Shown here one piece after another: positions 11,515 through 22,623 of a stretch of DNA of 64,000 nt. The stretch is taken from assembly GCA_027924585.1 (NCBI GenBank), contig BSBM01000386.1:4488001-4552000 (forward strand), read 5' to 3'. The notes beneath the pieces are model-generated. The model saw only the letters and a program-made list of their open reading frames with translations. It searched no databases and was not told the origin of the DNA. Positions within the stretch are counted from its first letter, which is position 1. Every line of letters starts with the position of its first letter. The stretch comes from Larix kaempferi. Its lineage: Eukaryota > Streptophyta > Pinopsida > Pinales > Pinaceae. The position numbers and the translations under genes are program-made.

Positions 11515-11554
11515 ACCGACAACGGAACCAATGATGTAGTCGAGGGGGTTGCAT
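11515..11554 (-). other. Primer-binding region of element H (tentative)
   Basis: Immediately inside the LTR the minus strand reads a short spacer and then TTGGTTCCGTTGTCGGTGATG. This resembles a degraded version of the TTGGCGCCGTTGCCGGGGA start found inside many plant gypsy elements. The offset from the LTR end is larger than usual, so the call is weak. Confidence 0.3.
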
Positions 11555-11874
11555 TGTTACCAGTGATAAATATTATATTATAAGCAAACAGACACACAAT
11601 GCAGATACAAGAGACAAGAAGATGGAGAGAACAAAATCATTTTATTACTCAGCAAGATGCAGAAGAGTACTTAAGAAAAAATCTAAGTTAACCCAATACG
11701 TCGACTCACCGGCCTATATATATGTTTTGCATATGGTTATGTAACCGCTTGTCGGCTTAACCGACCGACCCGACCTATACTGATCGACACAACTATCGAT
11801 ATGTTTTACAACTGGTTGGGTAGAGAACCTAGTTGACAGGCCAACATAGGCTCCTCCAATAGGGGGCACTGACA
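11555..11874 (-). repeat. 5' LTR of element H (probable)
   Basis: A segment of about 320 bp that on the minus strand starts TGTCAGTGCCCCC and ends GGTAACA. It has a TATATATA box near 11714-11724 and an AATAAAATG polyadenylation-like signal downstream. The order U3, TATA, polyA signal and terminal CA fits an LTR. The outer end could instead be at 11880. The partner LTR is outside the window, so the boundaries are inferred. Confidence 0.55.
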
Positions 11875-12241
11875 ACTGCATGATTTTTCTGATCATAGTT
11901 AGAGAGGTGGATAGATAAATGATGCCTCGGGGAAGCCAAGCAAGGTGGACCTCAGGAAAAACAATAGAGTAGAGTAGAAGACTGGTGCAAATTCATAAAG
12001 GAAGGAAGACTCACTAGATCACTTGATCAGAGGATCATGCCACGGAGAGGAGAAAGACACTGAGAAAACAAAGATTTACTTATTTAGATTTTAATAGGCT
12101 AAGGCCGACTTGTTTAATTATTGGCATGTAACTTTGTAGAAGTGACAAGTAATTGAAGCCAACCTCTTGGCATTTTCAGTTCACATATAGTTTATGTGAA
12201 CATTTGTGTGTTCACTGTGTTTTATTGTTAAGCAAGAGGGT
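11875..12241. other. Unassigned spacer with one perfect hairpin
   Basis: I see no coding capacity. It lies between the presumed LTR of element H and the point where copia element B breaks off. It includes GTTCACATA-TAGTT-TATGTGAAC at 12179-12201, a perfect 9-bp inverted repeat with a 5-nt loop, followed by a partial third arm (GTGTTCAC). Confidence 0.5.
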
Positions 12242-13198
12242 CTAATCGACCTGACTTGCGTCAAAATGGCTAGACAAAGGTGCACTAACTGGTTTTTCAT
12301 TATGCATTCTGAACCTCTCCAACACCTTTTGTATGTACTCACCTTGAGACAATGTCAATTTGTGATTTTTCCTGTCTCTTGTTATTCTCATACCAAGGAT
12401 GTGCATTGCAGCACCCAAATACTTCATCACAAATGAATTAGCTAACTTCCTTTTGAGCACATTTATATCCTTCATGTTAGAACCTGCAACAAGCATGTCA
12501 GCCACATATGATAACAAGATAATATATCTTTCATTATCTAGACTCTTGAAATAAACATACTAGTCAGAATGACATCTACTATAACATTATTCTATCATAA
12601 ACCTATCAAATTTCAAATACCATTGCCTTGGAGCTTGCTTCAGGCCATACAATCTCTTCTTCAACTTGAGTACCAATTTATCCTTCCCTTTGACCTCATA
12701 CCCCCATGGCTGCTGCATATAAATCTCTTCCTCCAAATCTCCATCGAGAAAGGTTGCTTTTACATTTAAATGTTCAAGATGCAAATCTTCTACCGCCACT
12801 AGACTTAAAATAGTTCTAATTGAAGTCATTTTAACAATAGGAGAAAATATTTCATTAAAATATATACCTTTATTCTATGCAAACCCCTTTACAATAAGTC
12901 TGGACTTGTACTGGTTCTTTCCTCCATCTTCTTCCTTCAACTTGTAAACCCATTTATTCTGCAATTCTCTTTTACTAGCATGTAACTGAACCAAATCCCA
13001 AGTCTGGTCTCTTACCAATCAGTACATCTCCTCATTCATCCCTTTCTCCCACTTCTTTCTAGTTTCCACCTACATTGGTTCTTCATAACATTCTGGTTAA
13101 CCAAGATCAGTGATCAATAAATAATATAGTGAAGGAGAGAATCGTTTAGGGGGTCTACTTAACCTAGTAGATATTCTAACACTTGTAGGAGTTTGAGG
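12242..13198 (-). pseudogene. Copia reverse transcriptase of element B
   Basis: From 13150 downward the minus strand reads KWVYKLKEEDGGKNQYK, then IVKMTSIRTILSLVAVEDL, VKATFLDGDLEEEIYMQQP, LYGLKQAPRQWYLKFDRF and, after a stop, LLSYVADMLVAGSNMKD. It ends with LGMRITRDRKNHKLTLSQ. These are the standard copia blocks. The active site, normally YVDD, reads YVAD here, so one catalytic aspartate is gone. The reading stops right after SHFDASQ, where RNase H should begin. Inactive. Confidence 0.85.
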
Positions 13199-13961
13199 TG
13201 TAAAATTAGTCACAGCAGATCTAATGAACAAGTAAATCAATCACAACAGATGAACATAGAAAATATGGTGCAAAACTGTGCAAAACATGCAGCAGTGCTC
13301 TCTATCCCAGAAAGGGTGAATGAATTACAATACAAACTGTCACAATGACAGAGCAATTCGAATTGCCTAAGGAGGTCATTCGAATCACTGAATGGAGTAG
13401 CTTGACTCTGTCTAGGATTCCTCATCAATTATCGGTGGTGCTCATCAATCACAACAACCAGTCATCCAGGTGTCAATCTGAGTCTAACTGAGTATAATAA
13501 ATGTAACTAAAGTGTGTAGCACTGATATAGGATCTGGAGGCTCAGTGGGGGCGCATGGGAGGCTAACTGAAGTTAGAACAAGTCACCTAATCAAACTGGA
13601 GGTCAAACGGAAGTGATACAGTCAGTCGGGAGTGAAACTAGCCTCAAATCAGGGAGAATCGGAGCTAACTGAATGTAACTGAAGTGAATCTGCAGTGGTA
13701 GGTGAACAAGTGCGCCCTTCTCTGGCAGTAGGTGAGAAGAGGGCGCCTTTCAGCTTAGGAGGGATAAAACTCTGTAGTAAGTGGCTCCCGGGTGCTAGAA
13801 GAAGGTGGATAAGGTGCTGGAGGCATCAAACTGGTGACTGGGATGCATGCCCGTGCATGCAGATGCATGCAAACCCTAGATTCTGCATATCCTGAAATAG
13901 ATCATGCAAGATCCTGAAATAGATGATGTATCCTGAAATAGATGATGTGGATATCCGAACA
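13199..13961 (-). repeat. 3' LTR of copia element J
   Basis: 763 bp. On the minus strand it begins TGTTCGGATATCC and ends in TAATTTTACA. It has a dense cluster of GCATGC/TGCATG motifs at about 13841-13872 and several TCCTGAAATAGATGATG repeats near the outer end. Confidence 0.95.
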
Positions 13962-13971
13962 CCCCCCCTCA
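13962..13971 (-). other. Polypurine tract of copia element J
   Basis: The minus strand reads TTGAGGGGGGG immediately before the 3' LTR start TGTTCGG. Confidence 0.85.
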
Positions 13972-14137
13972 AGCTAGACTATGATGTGCCAACTAAAATA
14001 ATGTGGGGCCCTGGTAACTAAGACCAAAGGTCACCCCAATACAATAATCCAAAAAATGCTGAAAATAAACTAAGTGAGGAAAGAGGGAAAACCCAGTGGG
14101 AAGAAAGCCCCCCCTCAAGCTAAAGCATAATAATGAA

Positions 14138-14722
14138 TCAATATGTCTCCACCATGATGGAACTCACCCCCAATAGTGAACGGAGGTAAGAGAACTTCTT
14201 CTCAGTGAAGCTCTTGGTGAAGATGTCTGCAATTTGCTCATCAGTAGGGCAATATTGCAGAATGATGGTGCGGTCGTGCACCAACTGTCGAATGTAATGC
14301 ATATGAATCTCAATGTGTTTGGTCCTCTGCCGCTGAACTGGATCTGTGGAGATCTTGATAGCACTTTCATTGTCACAAAATAGGACAGTCGAAGTAGTGC
14401 CACCAAAACCAAACTCGGAAAGAATACCCTGCAACCAAACTGCCTGAATGCAGGCATTGACTGCCCCTCGATACTCTGCCTCTGCTGAAGAAAGTGCAAT
14501 GGCTGCTTGCTTTTTGCTGGACCATCAAATAGCACCATGACCAATCATGAAAACATAACCGGAAGTGGACTTCCGATCAATGCTATCACCTGCCCAATCT
14601 GAATCAGTAAAACCAATGAAATCTAGCTCAGAATCTGCAGCATAATGTATGCCAAACTGTCTCGTACCTTGCACATACTGCAAGATCCGCTTGGATGCTC
14701 GCCAATGAAGCTCATGTGGCTG
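14138..14722 (-). pseudogene. Copia RNase H of element J
   Basis: Continuing in the same frame after the stop at about 14720, the minus strand reads ILQYVQGTRQFGIHYAA, FTDSDWAGDSIDRKSTSGYV, then a second stop in place of a serine codon, then ALSSAEAEYRGAVNACIQAV. The remainder (14138-14434) reads CDNESAIKISTDPVQRQRT, KHIEIHMHYIRQLVHD and PTDEQIADIFTKSF. The catalytic D-E-D-D residues of copia RNase H are visible. Two stops prevent translation as one polyprotein. Confidence 0.9.
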
Positions 14723-17248
14723 CTACATATATCTTGACACGGCACTCATGGCATATGAGATATCAGGCCTAGAGTGTGTCAAATAAAGTAGTGAACCAAT
14801 CAACTGTCGATACATACTGCAATCTGCAAGCGGTGTAGAAACTCCCTCCTCAAGACTGATTCCTGAGAGGAATGGGAATGGGGCTGCCTTACATTCAGCC
14901 ATATTAAACTTCAATAATAGGTCGGAAGCATATTTTTGCTGAGATATAGTGATCCCATCAAAATTTTGAGCTATCTCCAAGCCCAAAAAGTGACTCAGCA
15001 AGCCCAAATCGCTCATGTCAAAAGCTAGATTTAAGGCAGATTTTAGCTTGTTTATTGAAGTAAGTGTGCTACCAGTAATAAGCAGATCATCAACATAAAG
15101 TACAATAACCAACAAATTACCTTTAACTCGCTGAAGATAGACATTCGGATCAGATTTGCATCTTTGGAAATTCTGAGAAAGAAGGAAGGAGTCCATCTTT
15201 GCGTACCAAGCTCTTGGGGCCTGTTTTAACCCGTACAAAGATTTCTTCAATATACAAACCAATGATGGATCTGATGTATAACCCTCTGGCTGCTGCATAT
15301 AGACCTCTTCAGCAAGGTCTCCATGTAAAAATTCACTCTTCACATCCATATGGTGCACTTCCGAGTGCTTGGATGCAGCAATAGCTAAAACAAGGCGGAT
15401 GGAATCCATCTTTGCAACCGGTGCAAAAGTCTCTGTGTAGTCCACTCCTTGGACTTGGAAAAAACCTTTTTCCACCAACCTTGCTTTATATTTGCTGATA
15501 GTGCCATCATCAGCAACTTTAGTACGGTAGACCCATTTACACTTCACTAATTTTCTTCCAGGTGGAAGAGAAACTAGCTCCCATGTATTGTTCTTTTGAA
15601 GAGAACTGTACTCTTCATCCATGGCACTTTTCCATCTCGGATCTCGATGAGAAGAATAGTATGATGTAGGATCTGAACCAGCCATCAAATAACAAGTCTC
15701 AGCAAGAAATGGATCATCAATAGAAAGAGCCATACCTGCTCTTTGAAAGTCTCCTCTTGTTCGTCTCGGATCAGCAGGATTTCCAAGACTAGAACCAGCA
15801 GATTGTAGAGTGTTTTGGGCCCACTTTGGTAACTGAGGAGGATCATAATGGTCGGATTCCGAACCTGATATGTCATGATCATCATATGCTGCTACAATAT
15901 CAGAAATATCAGAACTCATACCTTCATTATCGCTGCTCGGATCTTCTTCTGGTGAAGGCGGTGAATCGGCAGTCTTTTCCTCGACTAGTTGCAATTCTTG
16001 AAGCGGTTCTTCAAACTGCACACTGCGCTCTATGAATATCTTTTTAGATCTGATATCCATGAGTTTATATGCTTTTGATTCTTCCCCATATCCTATCAAT
16101 ATGCACTCGATACTTTGTGGATCCAAAGCTCGTCTCTTCTCAGAAGGAATTCTAGCCCATGCAGTAGAGCCAAAAACTCTCAAATTTGACACATCCGGTT
16201 TGTGACCAAAGAATGCTTCGAAAGGAGTCATACCTTTCACGGATGAATGTGGAACACGGTTCTGTATATATGCAGCAACATTGATTTCTTCAGCCCAAAT
16301 ATTTGCAGCCAAACCTTTCGATTCAATCATGCATGTAGCCATCTCTTTCAGTGACCGGTTTTTCCTTTCCGCTACACCGTTCTGTTGGGGTGTGTAGGGA
16401 ACTGTATGTTGGATATTGATTCCTCTTTGGGCACAAAGTTGCAGCAACTCGGACTTGATATATTCCCCACCATTATCAGATCTAAGAGCTTTGATCTTGC
16501 TCTCAGTGGTGGTCTCAACAGAAGCCTTAAAATCCTTGAATTTTCCAAGCACTTCTGACTTGTTTTTGAGAAAGAATACCCATGTAAAGCGGGAAAAATC
16601 GTCAATAAATGTCAAAACATACCTTGAACCATTTAATGACATATGGGGAAGCGGACCACTGATATCAGAATGGATCAATCCCAAAATAGTAGAGGCTCTG
16701 CTAGCCTTGCCGCGGTCGAATCTGTGCTCGGGGTGCTTCCCAATAATGCAACCGGTGCATATTCCCTTCGAGGAACGGAGTTGTGGAAGCCCATCTACCA
16801 TGGATTTATTTGATAGCAGCAGAAAATACTTATAATTTAGATGTCCAAATCTTTCATGCCAAATCCTACTAACCTCCTTACCATGTGTATGGAGAGCAGT
16901 GGGCTTTGCAAGCGGAATAAAGTGCGAAAACTCATAACATTTTGCAGTGTGGTTTGCCTTTCCAACCGCAACTAGTCTTCCACTTTTGATATCAGAAATT
17001 TCAACTGTATTAGGGCTGAATGTGACTTGCTTTGGTTCACCAGTATGTGTCATTTGATACATAGAAAGGAGATTCGAAGCTAAGGAAGGCACATAGAGAA
17101 CATTTTGAAAGCATCCATGTTGTACATGAATCGTACCTTTGCCCTTTGAAGAAATTTTTGAGTCATCTCCCAAATGGATGGGGATGGAGATTTTTGGATC
17201 AAATGAGGAAAAAAGAATCAATATTTGCAGCCATATGATTTGATGCAC
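14723..17248 (-). pseudogene. Copia integrase and reverse transcriptase of element J, open for 841 codons
   Basis: A long minus-strand frame carrying the pre-integrase region (residues 25-125), the integrase zinc finger H131, H136, C164, C167, and the D,D-35-E core (D195 in LIHSDISGP, D258 in RSDNGGEY, E294 in NGVAERKN). After an acidic linker comes reverse transcriptase (about 545-790), with D635 in HMDVKSEFL, LYGLKQAPRAWY and the active site YVDD at 718-721. All catalytic residues are present. Near its upstream end the reading is out of frame with Gag-protease by one base. It ends at a TAG that cuts off RNase H. The open frame is long for a defective copy, consistent with modest age. Confidence 0.92.
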
Positions 17249-18218
17249 CTGAATCTATCAAGAGAGTAGTGGGCTTCGAAACCGTTGCCATGAGTGCTTG
17301 TCCTCTTTCATGATCATCATTCCGATCCTTCTTCCTTGCACCGTCAGGAAGGGTTATGTTGTTCTTTTCCAAAAGGAGGGCCATTTGATCTATAGTCTTC
17401 TTCATACATGAACTTTCGGGATGAAAGCCACGGTTACAATAAGTACATTTAGATTTTTGGTTACCTTCTTTGCCCTTTTGCTTGGATTTCGAACCGGATG
17501 GTGCATCCGTTTGCTTGCCTTTGTCTTTTTGCTTGTGAGGCTCGAATTTGGGCTTCTCCTTCTTTAGCTTTCCTTTACCATTCGAGATCTTGGGTCCTTG
17601 AACAAATAGGGCTGAATCTTTGGAGCTTATGGACCCCATTTGAATCAACTTGTCATGCTCTTTTGTAACGGACTCAATGAAGGCATTCAAGGTAGGCATC
17701 TTCCAATTCGGGGTAGTTAGCCGACCGGAATTGAAAGTAGAGACAAATACCGAATAATCTTTCCCAAGCTTGCTTAGAATGGAGAGGATCAACTGTTTAT
17801 CCTCTTTGACAACACCACTGTTCTTCAATTGCAAGTTCAAGTTCTTGAATTTTGTGAAGAATTCATTGATGGTCTCGAAATTCTCAGGATTAAGGCCAAT
17901 CAATTCATTCTCTAATTGAAAAGCCCTAAGCTCATCCTGCTTGCCGAATAGTGTCTCAAGTTGCTCCCATATGGCTTTTGGAGTCTTCAATCCGCTGAGA
18001 TGGAAGTGAAGATCTTTGGAGATGGAGAGACAAAGAAGACCGTAAGCTTCATCAAGCTTGTTGTAGTGTTTGGTTCTTTCTGCCACATTGTTTGGCTCCA
18101 ATTCAAGACCAAGAGTGACTCGGTAGTAACCTTATGAACGTAATATGATCTCCATATCATCTTTCCAATCAAAATAATTGAATGGGGTGAGGATAGGCTT
18201 TGAAGAAGAGTATTCCAT
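17199..18218 (-). pseudogene. Copia Gag-protease of element J, one stop codon
   Basis: The ATG at 18216-18218 begins MEYSSSKPILTPFNYFDWK, a typical copia Gag start. An in-frame TAA at 18132-18134 interrupts it, and the same frame then runs open to 17199. It contains the Gag helices (AYGLLCLSISKDLHFHL, WEQLETLFGKQDELRAF, FETINEFFTKFKNL), a Lys-rich linker, the zinc knuckle CTYCNRGFHPESSC and the protease loop LLIDSGASNHMAANID. Gag would form the virus-like particle and the protease would cleave the polyprotein. The frame ends at a stop just after the protease loop. The rest of the polyprotein continues in another frame at a T-rich run, consistent with a one-base indel. Confidence 0.92.
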
Positions 18219-18626
18219 TGCTAGGAGCGAGTCAACTGATGAAGAGGAAGCTTGCATGCAGACTATAGCGAATGCAATTGCTGTAGGGAAGCTTGCATGC
18301 AGAATGTAGCGAGTGCAATTGGAGGAGACAATAAACCTGCAAATCACATAAGAACAATCACAATAAGGTCGAACAATCCACCCTTTGAGAGTTGCATCAC
18401 ACCTGGGATTGGATTTCAAGCAATGTTGAATAGGTTCAATGTATCAGTTCCAGGATTTATGTGGTAACTCAAGCTTCTGGAGTGGTATTGGAATATTTTT
18501 CAAGCTTTGCATGCACAGGAGCGAATGCCCTTGAGATATCTCATGCCAAACTTTTTGCAATTTTTAGCAATTCAGTCAAATCTTCTTGTATAAACACCTG
18601 TAGAAAAGAGATCTTGTCCCTGCAAT

Positions 18627-18639
18627 GGCTCTGATACCA
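18627..18639 (-). other. Primer-binding site of copia element J
   Basis: The minus strand reads TGGTATCAGAGCC next to the 5' LTR, complementary to initiator methionine tRNA. Confidence 0.93.
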
Positions 18640-19402
18640 TGTAAAATTAGTCACAACAGATCTAATGAACAAGTAAATCAATCACAACAGATGAACATAG
18701 AAAATATGGTGCAAAACTGTGCAAAACATGCAGCAGTGCTCTCTATCCCAGAAAGGGTGAATGAATTACAATACAAACTGTCACAATGACAGAGCAATTC
18801 GAATTGCCTAAGGAGGTCATTCGAATCACTGAATGGAGTAGCTTGACTCTGTCTAGGAGTCCTCATCAATCATCGGTGGTGCTCATCAATCACAACAACC
18901 AGTCATCCAGGTGTCAATCTGAGTCTAACTGAGTATAATAAATGTAACTGAAGTGTGTAGCACTGATATAGGATCTGGAGGCTCAGTGTGGGTGCATGGG
19001 AGGCTAACTGAAGTCAGAACAAGTCACCTAATCAAACTGGAGGTCAAACGGAAGTGATACAGTCAGTCGGGAGTGAAACTAGCCTCAAATCAGGGAGAAT
19101 CGGAGCTAACTGAATGTAACTGAAGTGAATCTGTAGTGGTAGGTGAACAAGTGCGCCCTTCTCTGGAAGTAGGTGAGAAGAGGGCGCCTTTCAGCTTAGG
19201 AGGGCTAAAACTCTGTAGTAAGTGGCTCCCAGGTGCTAGAAGAAGGTGGATAAGGTGCTGGAGGCATCAAACTGGTGACTGGGATGCATGCCCGTGCATG
19301 CAGATGCATGCAAACCCTAGATTCTGCATATCCTGAAATAGATCATGCAAGATCCTGAAATAGATGATGTATCCTGAAATAGATGATATGGATATCCGAA
19401 CA
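18640..19402 (-). repeat. 5' LTR of copia element J
   Basis: 763 bp, same length as its partner at 13199-13961 and alignable without gaps, with about a dozen substitutions. TGAGG follows at 19403. Confidence 0.95.
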
Positions 19403-20540
19403 TGAGGTACCTGTTGTCGTTCTTGATTTTTTGGCACTTTTGGAACTTCATTTTCTTTGATTTCATCAAGAATTGTGTACTCTTTGTTTTCCATTTCTTG
19501 TTTCTTTCCCTGCAACTGATCTTTATACATGACCTTTTCATTGAATACCACATCTCTACTCGTAATGATTTTGTTATTTTCATAATACCATAAGCAATAA
19601 CCAAAATCATCATCCTTGTATCCAATAAAGGTACATTTCTTGGATTTAGTCTCAAGCTTTGTTCTATTTTCTTTATCAATATGGACAAATGCTTCACAAC
19701 CAAAAGTTCTCAGAAAATAGAAGTTTACCTTTTTACCTGTCCATGTATCCTATGGAATACCATCATCCAAAGCACTTGAAGGCCCTTTGTTTAGTTAGTA
19801 AACTACACTATCTATAGCATCTGCCCAAAACTGTAAGGGCAACCATACATGCAATCTCATACACCTTGCATGCTCCATGATTGTTTTGTTCATCCTTTCT
19901 GAGACACCATTTGTTTTTGGTGTTCCTGGGATTTTCTTCTCTCTATGAATCCCATGGTATGAACAGTAACTATCAAACTCCTTGCCGCAGTATTCGCCTC
20001 CACTATCAGATCTGAGGCACTTCATTCTTTTTTCTGGTCTCATTCTCAACCAAAGCTTTCCATTTCTTAAAAGTAGAAAACACATCATATTTCTGTCTAA
20101 TGTGATAAACCTAAGTTTTCCTAGTTGCATCATCAATAAATGTAACATAATAATGAAAGACACCAAGAGATTATACTTGATCCAGTCCCCTTACATATGT
20201 ATGAACAAGCTCTAACTTTTCACTCCTTCTATTTCCCAAACCTGGAAAATATGACTCTCTTATGTTTTACATAAACACAGTTCTCAAAGAATTCCAAACT
20301 TACCTGCTTCAGATCTGACAGCAAATTCCTTTAGTGGAGAATATGCATCCCCTTCTCACGCATGTGGCCAAGCCTGTGATGCCACAATGTTGTATATGTT
20401 CTGTGGAAGCTAAAGAGATATAATAGTCAATCTTATGAGGACATAAATACAACATACCTACTCTATCTCCTTTTTCTATCACCATCGATCCTTTTGTGAT
20501 CTTCCACTACGTCTCTCCAAATGTAGATAAACAACCATCA
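19403..20540 (-). pseudogene. Copia integrase and linker of element B
   Basis: The minus strand from about 20160 reads RSDSGGEYCGKEFDSYC, then GTPKTNGVSERMNKTIMEH and WADAIDSVVY. These contain the second catalytic aspartate and the catalytic glutamate of the D,D-35-E core. The segment holding the first aspartate (about 20200-20400) is scrambled by frameshifts. Downstream, a linker with NEVPKVPKNQERQQVP runs to the insertion point of element J at 19403. Integrase inserts element DNA into the genome; this copy is broken. Confidence 0.75.
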
Positions 20541-20548
20541 TCTCCAAA

Positions 20549-20818
20549 CTACCCTGTTGAGATCATATTTATTTTCATAGCATGAATATGCCTTACATCT
20601 TTCAGCAGCCATTCAACATTCTTTAACTTTATCCATACCTTAGTCATTCCAACAATTTTACATGGCTCATCATCACCTAATAAAACATGTCCAAAATTGC
20701 CTAGAACATACTCATGAAAGAATTTCCTATAGGGTGTAGAATGACATGAAGCCCCTGAATCTACTACCCAGTAATCAATAGTATTATCTAATGCAAGCAT
20801 GAAAGCATCTTGTAACAC
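20549..20818 (-). pseudogene. Copia protease and start of the pre-integrase region, element B
   Basis: This minus-strand frame includes DYWVVDSGASCHSTPYRKFF, with the intact D-S-G active site of a copia aspartyl protease. It is followed by LGDDEPCKIVGMTKVWIKL and LLKDVRHIHAMKINMIS, the conserved segment leading into the integrase zinc finger. The motif itself is undamaged although the surrounding polyprotein is broken. Confidence 0.85.
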
Positions 20819-21610
20819 TTCATCTGCTACATTTTCCTCCTAAGTAGTCTCATGTTGTTCATCTCCTTTCTTCTTTAGGGATCTGTAGTCTTTATTCATA
20901 TGTCATTTCTTTCCATAGTTCCAACACTCTATCTTTCCCATTTTGAACTTGGACTCTTCGCGATTACCTGGGCTATGTCCTCTATCCCTTTTTCTTCACC
21001 TGGTCTCCATGGTCAATGCATTACCTGATGTCTCACCTATGCTTTTCCTTCTCATTTGCTTGCTAAGAATAACACCAACAACATCATCAAATTTTAAAGT
21101 GTTTGAACTAGAGACAGAGTTACTTACAACCATGACCAAGTCATTCTAGCTTTCTAGTAATGAGCACAAGATTAAAAGAGCCCTAACCTCATCATAAAAG
21201 TTCACTTTTACAGAACTTAGCCGATTTGTAATCGTATTAAATTAATTTAAAATATCAGCAACAGATCCACCTTCTGACATCTTCATATTAAACAAATGCT
21301 TCATTAGAAATACGTTATTGGAGGACTAGGGTTTTTCATATGGGTTACCCAATTTGCTCATCAAACCCTCTGTTGTCTTTTCTTTTGAAATATTGAAAGC
21401 CACCTATGAAGCCAGGCATAACTGTATTGTTCTTAGTGCCTTTCTGTCAAGAACCTCTCATTCTTCGTACTTCATAGTCACTGGTTGTTTTGATTTTCCT
21501 CCCAACGATAGGAATAGATCCTTCTGATATAGATAGTCCTCTATTTGCATCATCCATAACTGGTATTTTTGGCCTTGTTGTAGGCGCAACAAATCCCATT
21601 TTTATAATAT
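20819..21610 (-). pseudogene. Copia Gag of element B, heavily broken
   Basis: Directly upstream of the protease the minus strand has a damaged zinc knuckle (CWNYGKKCH-like, near 20900-20935) and Lys-rich residues. Further up are Gag fragments ending at an apparent start around 21600 (MGFVAPTTRPKIPVMDDANR). Many stops separate the pieces. The order Gag then protease agrees with a copia polyprotein. No LTR or TGGTATCAGAGC site precedes it, so the 5' end of the element is lost or too diverged to recognise. Confidence 0.5.
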
Positions 21611-22620
21611 AAAATGGGAGTCCCAGTTACTTATTAATTGAGGTAATGTAGAATGATTTCATCTTTATTATGGGGGTTTATGATTAATCTTTTTCATTCT
21701 CGCTTTTGTATTCTTTGAATATAATAAAACTTGCAAATAAATCTTGTTTTTATGCATTTTGTGAGTTGCGGAAAGCATTTTTTTTCTTTGAAATACATCG
21801 TGTCCACAATCCCGCGATCCACAATGTGGATTGCAGGAATCCCATATTTTTATTTTTGAATTCCTTGCTTCCGCAACCTACAATGCGGATTGTGAAGTCG
21901 AAAAGCGTTTGATCAATAAAAAATTAGATTTTCAATTCCACATTTCTGCATTCCGCAATGCGTATTGCGGAAATCAGAAACCAATTTAAAAAAACAAATA
22001 TCGGATTGCCATTTCCGAACACACAAATATTTTGCGGATTGCAGATCGTTGAATTTTCTAAAAAATTCCCACAAACCGGCAATTCCACATCCCACAATGC
22101 CGATTGTGCATTGGCCGCATTTCTTTCATAATTTTGGCGCTCCTCATTTACTACTTTCAGGTTGTAGGTTGTGGAAATGATCAATTTCCAAAAATCCAAT
22201 TTGTGCATCCACAATCCTGCAACCCACAATGCGGATTGCAGGAAGCTAAAATCATAAATTTTTCGAAAAGGCACCTCTCCAATTATGTTTTCGCTTTTCC
22301 TTGTTTTTAATATTGATCGTTGATTTGCTCGAAATCTATAGTCCTATTTTAATTTCACTAATAAAATTTTTGGGTTAAATACTTAAAATAAAATTATATT
22401 TTTTACCATTTTCACGCTACAATTTTACCTTCCGCAAACAAATTTTACTTCAGATTTTACCCTACTATCGGATTTGCTTTTCTCCACTAGTTTACAAGTA
22501 AGTTTCTCTGTTCTATACCAATAATCTGCTTAATAATTGGAAATTGAATTCATTTTTAATCAGAATTTCTTTTTGCCATTTTTATCAGAAAATAAAAGAA
22601 AAGAAAAAACCTATTTTCCA
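21611..22620. other. Non-coding region upstream of pseudogene I
   Basis: AT-rich, with no supported gene. It holds five related hairpins (21810-22242). It may be the 5' untranslated part of the plus-strand element to which pseudogene I belongs. I found no LTR end or priming site. Confidence 0.45.
21810..22242. repeat. Family of five short hairpins sharing CAATGCGGATTG
   Basis: Five copies of a self-complementary core lie at 21817-21831 (ATCCACA-A-TGTGGAT, perfect), about 21881-21893 (CAAT-GCGG-ATTG), 21951-21970 (TTCCGCAAT-GCGT-ATTGCGGAA, perfect 9-bp arms), 22093-22108 (CACAAT-GCCG-ATTGTG, perfect) and 22226-22238 (CAAT-GCGG-ATTG). The copies are dispersed and have separate flanks, so they are not a simple tandem array. 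Confidence 0.7.
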
Positions 22621-22623
22621 ACC

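Larger units (their letters stand above)
1..11874 (-). mobile_element. Gypsy-like LTR element H, partial, split by copia element A
   Basis: This is the remnant of a minus-strand LTR retrotransposon that leaves the window on the left. Reading down the minus strand it holds a 5' LTR (11555-11874), a leader and degenerate gag start (10467-11554), a Gag core (2560-3467), a run of zinc knuckles (1428-2549), a retropepsin-like domain (993-1420) and then, unusually, a second Gag-type domain (1-992). Copia element A sits inside it with a 5-bp duplication AGTCC (3463-3467 and 10462-10466). No reverse transcriptase or integrase is in view; they may lie beyond position 1. Stops and frameshifts are frequent, so it is not functional. 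Assignment to Ty3/gypsy rests on the Gag and protease style. Confidence 0.6.
13199..19402 (-). mobile_element. Copia element J, full length, nearly intact
   Basis: A complete minus-strand Ty1/copia element with two 763-bp LTRs (TG..CA), flanked by a perfect TGAGG duplication (13194-13198 and 19403-19407). Priming site, polypurine tract and all domains (Gag, zinc knuckle, protease, integrase, reverse transcriptase, RNase H) are in order. Defects are one stop in Gag, a frameshift just after the protease motif, and two stops in the RNase H part. The LTRs differ at about 12 positions by eye (1.6 per cent), so it is a moderately young insertion. It lies within element B. Its LTRs are related to those of element F. 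Confidence 0.95.
12242..21610 (-). mobile_element. Copia element B, decayed and truncated, split by copia element J
   Basis: An old minus-strand Ty1/copia coding remnant. From the 5' side: Gag (about 20819-21610), protease (20549-20818), integrase (about 19403-20540), then across element J the linker and reverse transcriptase (12242-13198). The frame resumes correctly across J, because both sides carry the duplication TGAGG and the joined reading passes from the post-integrase linker into RLSRPPKRFSPS. RNase H, LTRs and priming site were not found, so its 3' end has been lost at about 12242. Stops and frame changes are common. Confidence 0.8.

Noticed and set aside
18627-18639. tRNA gene fragment at TGGTATCAGAGC sites
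   Set aside because: Only 12-13 bases match, and each site sits exactly at an LTR edge, so they are priming sites.
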